The notes: generated by a model from the letters alone, not told the origin. A stretch of 8,286 nt of DNA from Candidatus Hydrogenedentota bacterium (GCA_003695005.1 RFJE01000283.1:1-8286); one strand, 5' to 3'. Shown: positions 1-6,394, counted from the first letter of the stretch. Translations and numbers: made by a program.

Positions 1-2
1 AA

Positions 3-71
3 TTTATTATATTATTAGGAGTAAAAGACGAGGCTCTATCGAATTATTATTAGGAGCGGAAGGAGGAAATT
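3..71 (+). pseudogene. Upstream in-frame remnant of an Rpn-family nuclease gene
   Basis: Read in the same frame as the small gene that starts at 72, this stretch encodes residues including LLGVKDEAL. It then meets a TAG stop at 51-53, followed by ERKEEI directly before the Met at 72. Hydrophobic LLG plus KDE-type residues just before a segment like MLASPIYRKIY is what the C-terminal half of Rpn/PD-(D/E)XK nuclease-transposase proteins usually looks like. I infer that one longer gene once ran through here and now carries a nonsense codon. The catalytic N-terminal domain, if it survives, lies left of the window. A 12-nt direct repeat, TATTATTAGGAG, occurs at 10-21 and 45-56. Its 35-nt offset is not a multiple of three, so a frameshift instead of, or as well as, the stop cannot be excluded. 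Confidence 0.5.
60..66 (+). promoter_or_regulatory. Strong Shine-Dalgarno site inside the Rpn-like reading frame
   Basis: AAGGAGG lies 5 nt upstream of the ATG at 72 and is a near-ideal ribosome binding site. It supports translation of the short C-terminal product on its own. Because the surrounding frame reads as Rpn-family coding sequence, the site may be an intragenic start rather than a gene-proximal one. Confidence 0.6.
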
Positions 72-257
72 ATGTTAGCATCGCCAATTTACCGTAAAAT
101 CTACCAAGAGGGCAGAGAAGGAGGCAGAGAAAAAGAAAAAGATGAACAAGCCATTGAAACTGCTCGACGCATGAAAGACCTAGGCGCGGAATTAGATTTT
201 ATTTTAAAAGTTACCGGCCTTACAGAAAAAGATTTAAAAGATAATCAAATCCTGTAA
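72..257 (+). CDS. C-terminal fragment of an Rpn/PD-(D/E)XK nuclease-transposase family protein
   Basis: This 61-residue product begins MLASPIYRKIYQEGREGG, continues with a highly charged stretch, and ends with a short helical segment around ARRMKDLGAELDFILKVTGL (residues 31-50). That pattern is characteristic of the C-terminus of Rpn-family recombination-promoting nucleases, also annotated as PD-(D/E)XK nuclease family transposases. No catalytic residues are present. Family members are usually about 250-330 residues, so this is only the tail. It has its own strong ribosome binding site and ATG. It could be a decay product of a larger gene, or an independently translated small protein comparable to the intragenic C-terminal antitoxins described for E. 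coli Rpn proteins. The family call is fairly secure; expression and function are not. It converges with the CARF-RelE gene, 51 nt away. Confidence 0.6.
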   Translation: MLASPIYRKIYQEGREGGREKEKDEQAIETARRMKDLGAELDFILKVTGLTEKDLKDNQIL

Positions 258-308
258 TTTACTATTCGTTGTAAGAATCTCTTTAGAAAAATTGAAAAAA
301 TTCTGATC

Positions 309-1412
309 TTACTTTGGGTGAGGTTCTAATGCTAGTAGAGTAATTTGCGTACCTTCTTTTTGCATAAAAATACGGTAAGCCCCGCCATCGGCCCAGGCAT
401 CGCATTCATAGTTGGCAGGGGGATAGTAGTCTTTGCCAATTTTTTTTATGTCTAATCTTTTAGGGTTGTATGAGCTATCTAGAAGATGAAGAGCTAAATC
501 ATCTATTCGAGTGTTTATATGATACAGCCTATCCGCCGGTAAATCTCTAACATCTTTTATAAATTTTTCCGTGTAGTGGATATTTTCCACAGGGACCTCA
601 TATAATTTTTTCCCATATAATTTCTTTTTGACTTCGCTCCAAACCACTTCCCCCCAGGTGGATAGCACTACTGTCTTTTCAATTTGGGTGTATAAAATAC
701 GTGGTAAAGAATTTAACCCTTGGATCGGAAGGCCTAATTCTATTTGTCGCAAAGTTTGGATATGCTCTTCAATAACCGCTTCTGGCTCCCAGCGAACAGG
801 TAAGCGAGGAATACGCAATAAGTGATTCGATCGCTCGAAAATATAAATACTTTCATCTGCATAAAATTGAGCAACGGTTTGTAAAAAGGCTAAAATAGCT
901 TTAAACCCCCCTGTTAAATTAAAAATAATTCTATATTGATTGTCTCGATAGGAAGGAAGTTCTTCACTAAACTTAATGACTAATTGTGATAGAGCATCCT
1001 GGAAATCGGCTATGTTTTCAGTTTGCAGGCCAGTTGCTGATATCATGCGAAAGTCTTGAACTTTGGGAAACTGATTTTGTACCCAGTCTTTCACAATCTC
1101 TGCTGCTTGTTTGCCAACATAAGTATCTGTATGTAAAAAAACATGAACATCTTCCGCGTTTATTTCTTCTTCCTTATAAAACATAATTAATGAGTTTAGC
1201 TCTGCCGATAGCTTGCGAGCTTCTTCTTCGCTTATATTACGAATTTTGCCTTTTAGTACTTCTACTTCTTGTTGGATGAATGTTAAATCCTCCGGTGGGA
1301 TTTCCTTTTCGCTTTGCCGGTTTGCATTCTGTAAGAGAGCTTTTCGAGCACAATCACTCATAGAATTGGTTAAGATGCTTGTTCCACAAACCGTTAAAAT
1401 ATACTTTTTCAT
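309..1412 (-). CDS. CARF-RelE fusion protein (Cami1-like, CRISPR-associated nucleotide-activated ribonuclease)
   Basis: The 367-residue protein has two recognisable parts. Residues 1 to about 210 form a CARF domain: the first strand and loop CGTSILTN (9-16), a TDTYVGKQAAE segment (95-105), and the signature NLTGGFKAI (165-173) seen in Csm6/Csx1/APE2256-type CRISPR ancillary proteins. CARF domains bind cyclic oligoadenylates made by Cas10. After a linker of about 65 residues, residues 275-367 resemble RelE/HigB mRNA interferases: helices, then basic NPKRLDIKKIG (316-326), then strands with CDAWADGGAYRIF (337-349) and ITLLALEPH near the C-terminus. Candidate basic catalytic residues are K318, R319, K323, K324 and R347. 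No HEPN RxxxxH motif stands out. The inferred role is ligand-triggered ribosome-dependent mRNA cleavage, as known for Cami1. The ATG overlaps the valS stop codon as ATGA (1409-1412) with only a weak Shine-Dalgarno site, implying translational coupling. No cas genes or CRISPR repeats are visible nearby. The CARF call is firmer than the RelE call. Confidence 0.85.
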   Translation of the reverse strand: MKKYILTVCGTSILTNSMSDCARKALLQNANRQSEKEIPPEDLTFIQQEVEVLKGKIRNISEEEARKLSAELNSLIMFYKEEEINAEDVHVFLHTDTYVGKQAAEIVKDWVQNQFPKVQDFRMISATGLQTENIADFQDALSQLVIKFSEELPSYRDNQYRIIFNLTGGFKAILAFLQTVAQFYADESIYIFERSNHLLRIPRLPVRWEPEAVIEEHIQTLRQIELGLPIQGLNSLPRILYTQIEKTVVLSTWGEVVWSEVKKKLYGKKLYEVPVENIHYTEKFIKDVRDLPADRLYHINTRIDDLALHLLDSSYNPKRLDIKKIGKDYYPPANYECDAWADGGAYRIFMQKEGTQITLLALEPHPK

Positions 1413-4114
1413 TTTTGTAAACTCTGCAATAAGGTTTCTAAATCCCTAATTTTAGCTATATAGTTTTTTTCTTTTTGTAGTTCTGCTTCGACTAATTCTT
1501 TGGGTGCTTTTTCTTTAAAAGCAGGATTTTCTAGTTTTTTCTGACAGACTAATAGACCTTTTCGTAACGTTGCGATTTCTTTCTCAATACGAGCTTTTTC
1601 TCTTGTAATATCTACAAAATCTAAAATGTTTAAGTAAACAGCAGCTTTGTCTAAAATTCCTTTAATGCCTTTTTTCGGTACCTCTGCTTGAACATGGAAA
1701 GTGTTTACATTGGCACCTGCTAAAATATATTTTTGATTTGTCTTAACTACTCTTCGTAAACTCTCATCTTCGGAAACAAATGTAACTTCAATCTTTTCTT
1801 TTGGTGGAACGCCTAGCTCTGCACGTACACTACGGATTTTAGAAATAATTTTAAGGATAAACGCAATATTTTTTTCAGCTTCGGTAGAAGCGTTACTTAC
1901 TTCACTCGGCCACTTTTCTAATGCTAAAAACTTGTTTTTATTTTCATCATATTGCGAAAAAAGCTCTTCCGTAATGAATGGCATTGCTGGTGAAAGTAAT
2001 TTTAGCAAATTCATAAAAACAAGGTTTAAAGTGTATCGGGTACCATCTGCAGTATCCGGCTCTTTTAAATTCACTTTTGCTAACTCCACGTATTGATCGC
2101 AAAATGTTTTCCAAAATAAATCATACACAGTGGAAGCATAATCGGCAAAGCGATAAGATTCAAGCGCGCGAGTAATTTCTTGTAAACCAGTGTTAAACTT
2201 TGTAATCATGTATTGATCAATCTCTGATAACGTTGGTGCTTTTTCGGGAAGCTTAAAATCGGCTGGTTGGTTTAGCCATATAAACCGTGCTGTGTTCCAA
2301 ATTTTATTACAAAAAGCTTGGTATCCCTTTAATCGACTTTCATCATAAATAATATCCTTGCCTTCCGGTAAAATGCTAATTAAGAAAAATCGAAACGCAT
2401 CGGTACCATATTCATCCATTTTTTCTAGTGGATTCACTACGTTGCCTTTCGACTTACTCATTTTTTGGCGGGTAGCATCCCGAACAAGACCATGAATATA
2501 CACATCATGAAATGGAATCTCATGCATAAAATGCAGACCTGCCATAATCATACGAGCTACCCAGAAAAAGATAATATCAAATCCCGTTACTAAAACAGAG
2601 GTCGGATAAAATAAAGAAAGCTCTTTTGTACGGGGAAGATCAGCTTGACCGTACGCTTCTTTGTTATTTGGCATTAAGGTAGAAAATGGCCAAAGAGCCG
2701 AAGAAAACCAAGTGTCTAAAACATCTTCGTCTTGTTTAACATTGTTGCTCTTGCATTCTGGACAGGTGGTTACTTTTTCTTTAGAAACTTCTAAATGAGA
2801 ACAATCTAAACAATAGTATGCTGGAATACGATGCCCCCACCAAAGCTGACGGGAAATACACCAATCTTGGATATTTTCCATCCAATTAAAATACACATTT
2901 TTCCACCGCTCAGGCACAAAACGAATTTTTCCAGATCTCACGGCATCAATTGCAGGCTCGGCTAATGGCTTAATTTTTACAAACCACTGTAGCGAAGTAA
3001 GAGGCTCTACTATATGGTGGCACCGATAGCAAGTACCCACACTGTGCTTGTGTTTTTCTTCTCTAATAAATAAATTTTCTTTTTTTAAATCTTCTAAAAT
3101 TTGTTTTCGAGCTGCTTCTCGAGATAGTCCTTTATATTTTCCACCATTTTCATTAATGTGGCCATAATCATCCATGATACGAAGAATGGACAATGAGTGA
3201 CGTTTGCCAATTTCAAAGTCGTTTGGGTCATGAGCAGGGGTAATTTTTACAACACCGGTACCAAAATCTTTATCAACATAGGAATCGGCAATAACCGGAA
3301 TTTTTCGATTCATCAGAGGTAAAAGTACTTCCCGACCGATGGCATGCTGGTAGCGGTCATCATCAGGATGAACTGCTACGGCTGTATCTCCTAACATGGT
3401 TTCGGGTCGTGTGGTGGCAATTTCTAAAAATTCTTCGGGGTTATCTGCAAAAGGATAGTGAATATAATATAGTTTTCCATTTCTCTCTTCATATTCTGTT
3501 TCAATATTCGAAAGTGCCGTTACACAGCGAGGGCACCAATTAATAATTCGCTCTGCTCGATAAATAAAACCTTCTTTATACAAGCGTACAAAAACTTCTT
3601 TAACCAGTTCCGAGCAACCTTCATCTAATGTGAATCGCTCATAATCCCAATCTACACTTTCTCCGAGTTGTCTTTGCTGGTGTGTAATCATCCCCCCTGA
3701 TTCTTCTTTCCATTGCCACACTCGTTTTTCAAATTCTTCCCGCGTCATATCCATACGGGATTTTCCTTCTTTTGCTAAAAGTTTTTCGACTACATTTTGT
3801 GTGGCAATGCCAGCATGGTCTGTACCCGGAACCCAAAGAGTTAAATCCCCTTTCATTCGGTGGTATCTTGCTAAAATATCTTGGATTGTATGATTTAAAG
3901 CATGGCCTAAATGAAGCGAACCTGTAACATTGGGCGGGGGTATTACCATGGAAAAAACTTCTCCCCGTTCTTTTTTTTCTTCTATATTTAAATTTTGGAC
4001 TTCGGCTTGTTTTTTCCAGCTAAAGACTTTTTCCTTTTCCCAACGAGGGTACCATTTTTCTTGCAAGCCAAACGGATTGTATTTCGGGGGTAATTCTTTT
4101 TTATTTTCTGCCAT
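1409..4114 (-). CDS. valS: Valine--tRNA ligase
   Basis: This cytoplasmic class I aminoacyl-tRNA synthetase charges tRNA-Val with valine and hydrolyses mischarged threonine. The 901-residue length is normal for bacterial ValRS. Visible landmarks are PPPNVTGSLHLGHALN (59-74, with the HIGH-type motif HLGH at 68-71), editing-domain motif TTRPETMLGDTAVAVHP (234-250), PAHDPNDF (293-300), zinc-ribbon-like cysteines (C362/C365 and C435/C438/C451/C454), the tryptophan-rich DWCISRQLWWGHRIP (417-431), and the KMSKS loop at 551-555. A C-terminal coiled-coil arm lies at about 835-901. The start MAENKKELPPKYNP fits the family, although no convincing Shine-Dalgarno site precedes it. The stop codon overlaps the ATG of the CARF-RelE gene by 4 nt. 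No T-box element is recognisable in the upstream spacer. The gene looks intact. Confidence 0.98.
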   Translation of the reverse strand: MAENKKELPPKYNPFGLQEKWYPRWEKEKVFSWKKQAEVQNLNIEEKKERGEVFSMVIPPPNVTGSLHLGHALNHTIQDILARYHRMKGDLTLWVPGTDHAGIATQNVVEKLLAKEGKSRMDMTREEFEKRVWQWKEESGGMITHQQRQLGESVDWDYERFTLDEGCSELVKEVFVRLYKEGFIYRAERIINWCPRCVTALSNIETEYEERNGKLYYIHYPFADNPEEFLEIATTRPETMLGDTAVAVHPDDDRYQHAIGREVLLPLMNRKIPVIADSYVDKDFGTGVVKITPAHDPNDFEIGKRHSLSILRIMDDYGHINENGGKYKGLSREAARKQILEDLKKENLFIREEKHKHSVGTCYRCHHIVEPLTSLQWFVKIKPLAEPAIDAVRSGKIRFVPERWKNVYFNWMENIQDWCISRQLWWGHRIPAYYCLDCSHLEVSKEKVTTCPECKSNNVKQDEDVLDTWFSSALWPFSTLMPNNKEAYGQADLPRTKELSLFYPTSVLVTGFDIIFFWVARMIMAGLHFMHEIPFHDVYIHGLVRDATRQKMSKSKGNVVNPLEKMDEYGTDAFRFFLISILPEGKDIIYDESRLKGYQAFCNKIWNTARFIWLNQPADFKLPEKAPTLSEIDQYMITKFNTGLQEITRALESYRFADYASTVYDLFWKTFCDQYVELAKVNLKEPDTADGTRYTLNLVFMNLLKLLSPAMPFITEELFSQYDENKNKFLALEKWPSEVSNASTEAEKNIAFILKIISKIRSVRAELGVPPKEKIEVTFVSEDESLRRVVKTNQKYILAGANVNTFHVQAEVPKKGIKGILDKAAVYLNILDFVDITREKARIEKEIATLRKGLLVCQKKLENPAFKEKAPKELVEAELQKEKNYIAKIRDLETLLQSLQK

Positions 4115-4179
4115 ACGCCAGATCGGTACTTAAAAACAGCCCGTCAATGAAGTGCGAGGGTGCGAGAATTTAAGGCAAC

Positions 4180-4208
4180 CAGCGATACGGCGAAACGCCG
4201 TATCCCTG
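4180..4208. repeat. Palindromic element, copy 1 (valS/AMMECR1 divergent spacer)
   Basis: The arms CAGCGATACGGCG (4180-4192) and CGCCGTATCCCTG (4196-4208) pair in 12 of 13 positions around an AAA loop. The core CGGCGAAACGCCG is identical to the core of the palindrome ending rnc, read on the rnc coding strand. The right half closely resembles the 3' end of the AMMECR1 gene. No T-tract follows on either strand, so it does not look like an intrinsic terminator. The rest of the 149-bp spacer (4115-4263) holds an 8-nt tandem GTGCGAGG/GTGCGAGA at 4152-4167 and AT-rich DNA. That DNA includes a TTGAAA box at 4232-4237 and a TATATT box at 4246-4251, but the two are too close together to form one promoter. 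Confidence 0.8.
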
Positions 4209-4263
4209 ACAACAGACATATTAAAAATCAGTTGAAAGCATACTTTATATTTTAACATATGGT

Positions 4264-4887
4264 ATGGCATTTACAAAAGAAATTCTTAACCAAGCACAAA
4301 TAAAAGAAGAAATTTTTAGGATTGCTCGTAATTCTATTGAAAGTGGTCTTACTTTTCAGCGCCCTTTGATTCCAAATGAAAACCAAGTTTCGGAACTTTT
4401 AAAAGAAAAGGGAGCTTCGTTTGTAACTTTAAAAATCCCTTATCACGGAAAAAAAGTCCTTCGTGGTTGTATTGGAAGTTTAGAAGCTCGTTTCCCATTA
4501 TACGCAGATATTGCAGAAAATGCATTTAATGCAGCTTTTCGAGATCCCCGTTTTCCTGCTTTAACAAAGGACGAGTATTTAGATATTATCATTAGTGTTT
4601 CTGTATTAACGCAGCCAAAGCCCATGATCGTAAAAAATTATGATGATCTTATAAAAGCCTTACGGCCTATGCAGGATGGCTTGGTATTAAAAGAGGGCGT
4701 TCGCAAAGCCACTTTTTTGCCGGCTGTGTGGAAAGAGCTTAAGGACCCTGAACTTTTTGTAGAAGCTCTTTTAAAGAAGGGAGGATGGCCACCACATTAT
4801 TGGTCTAATGCAATGCAAGCATTTCGCTACGAAGCCATTGAACTAGAAGACAGCGATTCTCGGCTAAACGACGTATCGCTGAATTAG
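4264..4887 (+). CDS. amrA: AMMECR1-family protein (AmmeMemoRadiSam system protein A)
   Basis: The 207-residue protein carries the conserved AMMECR1 motifs: RGCIGSLEA (67-75), AAFRDPRFPAL (90-100), the strand DIIISVSVLTQPKP (107-120), GLVLKEGVRKATFLPAVW (139-156) and a KKGGW segment (171-175). AMMECR1 is an ancient small cytosolic fold found in all domains of life. In bacteria it often sits beside a MEMO-like protein and a radical SAM enzyme, but its biochemical role is unsettled. Neither partner is in this window, so here it is a stand-alone gene. It diverges from valS. No Shine-Dalgarno site precedes the ATG, and a TATATT box only about 12 nt upstream hints at a very short leader. The last 12 residues (DSDSRLNDVSLN) lie outside the usual domain and are encoded mostly by a palindromic repeat, a likely acquired extension. 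Confidence 0.9.
   Translation: MAFTKEILNQAQIKEEIFRIARNSIESGLTFQRPLIPNENQVSELLKEKGASFVTLKIPYHGKKVLRGCIGSLEARFPLYADIAENAFNAAFRDPRFPALTKDEYLDIIISVSVLTQPKPMIVKNYDDLIKALRPMQDGLVLKEGVRKATFLPAVWKELKDPELFVEALLKKGGWPPHYWSNAMQAFRYEAIELEDSDSRLNDVSLN
4851..4881. repeat. Palindromic element, copy 3 (forms the 3' end of the AMMECR1 gene)
   Basis: Inverted arms CAGCGAT (4851-4857) and ATCGCTG (4875-4881) flank a 17-nt centre, TCTCGGCTAAACGACGT. The right half AAACGACGTATCGCTG (4866-4881) matches AAACGCCGTATCCCTG of the valS-upstream element at 14 of 16 positions. The left centre TCTCGGC matches the rnc element. It therefore looks like a diverged member of the same family, sitting inside the last codons of the AMMECR1 gene and close to its TAG stop. 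Confidence 0.6.
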
Positions 4888-4897
4888 CATTAAAAAT

Positions 4898-4975
4898 AGG
4901 GCAAACAGGCCTGCTAGTGCTCAAATAGTCCTCGCTTAAGGCTGCGGAACTGCGCCTAGCAGGCCTGTTTGCCCT
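4898..4975. repeat. Large hairpin element with 20-bp perfect arms in the convergent spacer
   Basis: The left arm AGGGCAAACAGGCCTGCTAG (4898-4917) is the exact reverse complement of 4956-4975. The 38-nt loop between them is GC-richer than the surroundings, and in the minus-strand reading it contains GTTCCGCAGCC followed by GCGAGGAC, which could form a minor internal stem. The element lies between the 3' ends of the AMMECR1 gene (plus) and the SCP2-like gene (minus). On the minus strand the stem is followed by TATTTTTAA, so it may end the SCP2-side transcript. The plus strand has no good T-tract. The long loop is unusual for a plain terminator and could mark a miniature mobile element or a structured RNA. 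The remainder of the spacer up to 5052 shows nothing I can name. Confidence 0.8.
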
Positions 4976-5052
4976 TCACCTAGTATTGTTGACTAGAAGA
5001 AGAATGAATGTTTTGCAAGGATAAGGCGAACCCCCATATTGCATTGAAACCT

Positions 5053-5580
5053 TTAAGTTGGTTTTAAGTCTTGGCTTAAATCCACAAGCTCTCTGTAAGC
5101 TTGCTGCCACCACTCATTGCCTTTGTACCATGCTTGTAGGACATGAAAAAAGTGCAGTGCAAAACCTAAATGTTCTAAAGAACCTTCATATAAAATTTTG
5201 CCGGCAATAACAGCCTTATCAGGATTTAATTTGCCTGTAAATACAGCAAAAAAAATATCAGATTTCATACTAAATGCAATATCGGGATTTTTACATTTTT
5301 TATTGTACAGGGTAAAACCATTTCCCGATCGCTGCAAGCAAAAAGAAACTTCGTCTTCACCAATAATATGGAAGCCAATTTCTTTTGTAACTGGATTTTC
5401 TAGTAATTGATTTAAATCAGGATGATAAACACTTTCATGCAATAAGGGGTTGGAAAGCAAAACATTTGTACCGGCTACCCATAATTGTATCCCTCGATGA
5501 TGTGGTCCACCTATTGGCAGAATTTCTTTACGCAAAAAAGAAACTATATTGTTATAGACAGGCAAAGATTGTAAGATCAC
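5053..5580 (-). CDS. SCP2 sterol-binding-like domain protein, putative lipid-binding
   Basis: The 175-residue protein resembles the SCP2 sterol-transfer fold. Residues about 75-140 show a strand pair and then the characteristic pattern NPDIAFSMKSDIFFAVFTGK (98-117), LNPDKAVIAGKILYEGSLE (118-136), in which the K-x-x-x-G-K-I-x-x-x-G-S strand is typical. SCP2-like domains form a hydrophobic cavity for acyl chains or other lipids. In bacteria they also occur as accessory domains such as UbiT-type proteins, so the actual ligand is unknown. No signal peptide is apparent. The start is a GTG directly after an in-frame TGA and CAT, with no Shine-Dalgarno site, so the true start is uncertain and may be further in. 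It lies 71 nt after rnc on the same strand, downstream of the fabG-acpP fatty-acid genes, a context compatible with lipid handling. Confidence 0.65.
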   Translation of the reverse strand: MILQSLPVYNNIVSFLRKEILPIGGPHHRGIQLWVAGTNVLLSNPLLHESVYHPDLNQLLENPVTKEIGFHIIGEDEVSFCLQRSGNGFTLYNKKCKNPDIAFSMKSDIFFAVFTGKLNPDKAVIAGKILYEGSLEHLGFALHFFHVLQAWYKGNEWWQQAYRELVDLSQDLKPT

Positions 5581-5651
5581 ATGTCATTTTTTATTTTTGT
5601 GTAATTTAGACAAGCAGAATCATTTTTTAAATACCTAATTTTAATCTTAGT

Positions 5652-6392
5652 TCACTGTTTCTCGGCGTTTCGCCGAGAAACAGTGTCTAGATATTTTTTT
5701 GCGGCTTCTTCTTCTGCCTTTTGCCTGCTTTTACCTATCCCTTCCGATACTTTTTTCCCTTGTATAAAAAGCCCGACTACAAAAGTTTTATCATGTTCAG
5801 GTCCGATAGTCTCTTGAACTTTGTATTTTGGTAGTACTTTTCTCTTTCTCATGAGGATTTCTTGCAAACGGCTTTTGTAGTCAAAATCTCGTATGGATTC
5901 TTCTGCTTGCTCTAAATCTTTTTGCCAAAGAGCTAAAATCCATTTTCGTGTTTTTTCAAAACCTTGCGATAAATAGAGTGCTCCTATAATCGCTTCGACT
6001 GCATTTGCTAAATTCGAGTCTCGGGTTGCTCCTCCGATTTTCGCTTCTCCCTTGCCTAACCGCAAAACTTTGGAAAGTCCTAGCTGTTTACCTAGCTTTG
6101 CGAGAGTTTGTTCTCGAATTAAATGTGCTTTTAAGCGGGTTAACTTACCTTCGTCAATATTTGGATTTTGCTGATACAAAGCAGCAGCAATCACAGATCC
6201 TAAAATGGCATCCCCTAAAAATTCTAGTCTTTCATTATGAAAATGTTTGCCTTGTTGCGTATGTAGAGCTAGCTCGTTGGCTTTACTCTTGTGCGTTAAA
6301 GCTTGTATTAGTAAATTGATTTGAACATGGTCTAAGTTATTTTTCTTTGCCCATTCTTGAATTTTCTTTTTTTCTTGTTTAGTATAAAGCAT
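5652..6392 (-). CDS. rnc: Ribonuclease III
   Basis: RNase III cleaves double-stranded RNA in rRNA and mRNA processing. With the start I prefer (ATG at 6392, MLYTKQEKKK) the protein is 246 residues, the family norm. It has the signature NERLEFLGDA (53-62), a second acidic site in NAVEAII (E133), and a C-terminal dsRNA-binding domain at about 171-238 ending in KSRQKAEEEAAKKYL. The frame stays open to a GTG at 6434. That would add 14 residues (MIVSRPAMPAFFIS) encoded by the acpP terminator hairpin and is less likely. Neither start has a Shine-Dalgarno site. The last codons, SRRNAEKQ plus the stop, come from a perfect palindrome, so the natural C-terminus has been replaced or extended by a repeat. 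rnc follows acpP as in many bacteria, but here a terminator intervenes. Expression therefore depends on readthrough or an unseen promoter. Confidence 0.95.
   Translation of the reverse strand: MLYTKQEKKKIQEWAKKNNLDHVQINLLIQALTHKSKANELALHTQQGKHFHNERLEFLGDAILGSVIAAALYQQNPNIDEGKLTRLKAHLIREQTLAKLGKQLGLSKVLRLGKGEAKIGGATRDSNLANAVEAIIGALYLSQGFEKTRKWILALWQKDLEQAEESIRDFDYKSRLQEILMRKRKVLPKYKVQETIGPEHDKTFVVGLFIQGKKVSEGIGKSRQKAEEEAAKKYLDTVSRRNAEKQ
5653..5685. repeat. Palindromic element, copy 2 (3' end of rnc)
   Basis: A perfect 15-bp inverted repeat, CACTGTTTCTCGGCG (5653-5667) and CGCCGAGAAACAGTG (5671-5685), surrounds a 3-nt loop. On the rnc coding strand the loop is AAA and the core reads CGGCGAAACGCCG, identical to copy 1. 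The final TG of the element supplies the first two bases of the rnc stop codon TGA. No T-run follows on the minus strand, so it is not a typical terminator, but it would give a very stable hairpin at the end of the rnc message. Confidence 0.85.
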
Positions 6393-6394
6393 AG

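Noticed and set aside
4180..4208. Intrinsic terminator in the valS/AMMECR1 spacer
   Set aside because: The stem is strong, but neither strand has a T-run after it, and no gene ends into this divergent spacer.
4232..4260. Consensus promoter TTGAAA with a 17-nt spacer for the AMMECR1 gene
   Set aside because: The hexamer at the correct distance (ACATAT) is poor and would put the transcription start beyond the ATG. The better TATATT box is too close to TTGAAA.
4115..4263. Possible T-box riboswitch upstream of valS
   Set aside because: I see no T-box consensus (GGTGGNACCGCG-like) and no antiterminator/terminator pair on the minus strand. The only strong structure is the palindromic repeat with no T-tract, and the leader is short for a T-box.
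6005..6319. Open frame of 104 codons on the plus strand
   Set aside because: It is antisense to the conserved catalytic domain of rnc, with no family resemblance and no ribosome binding site that stands out.
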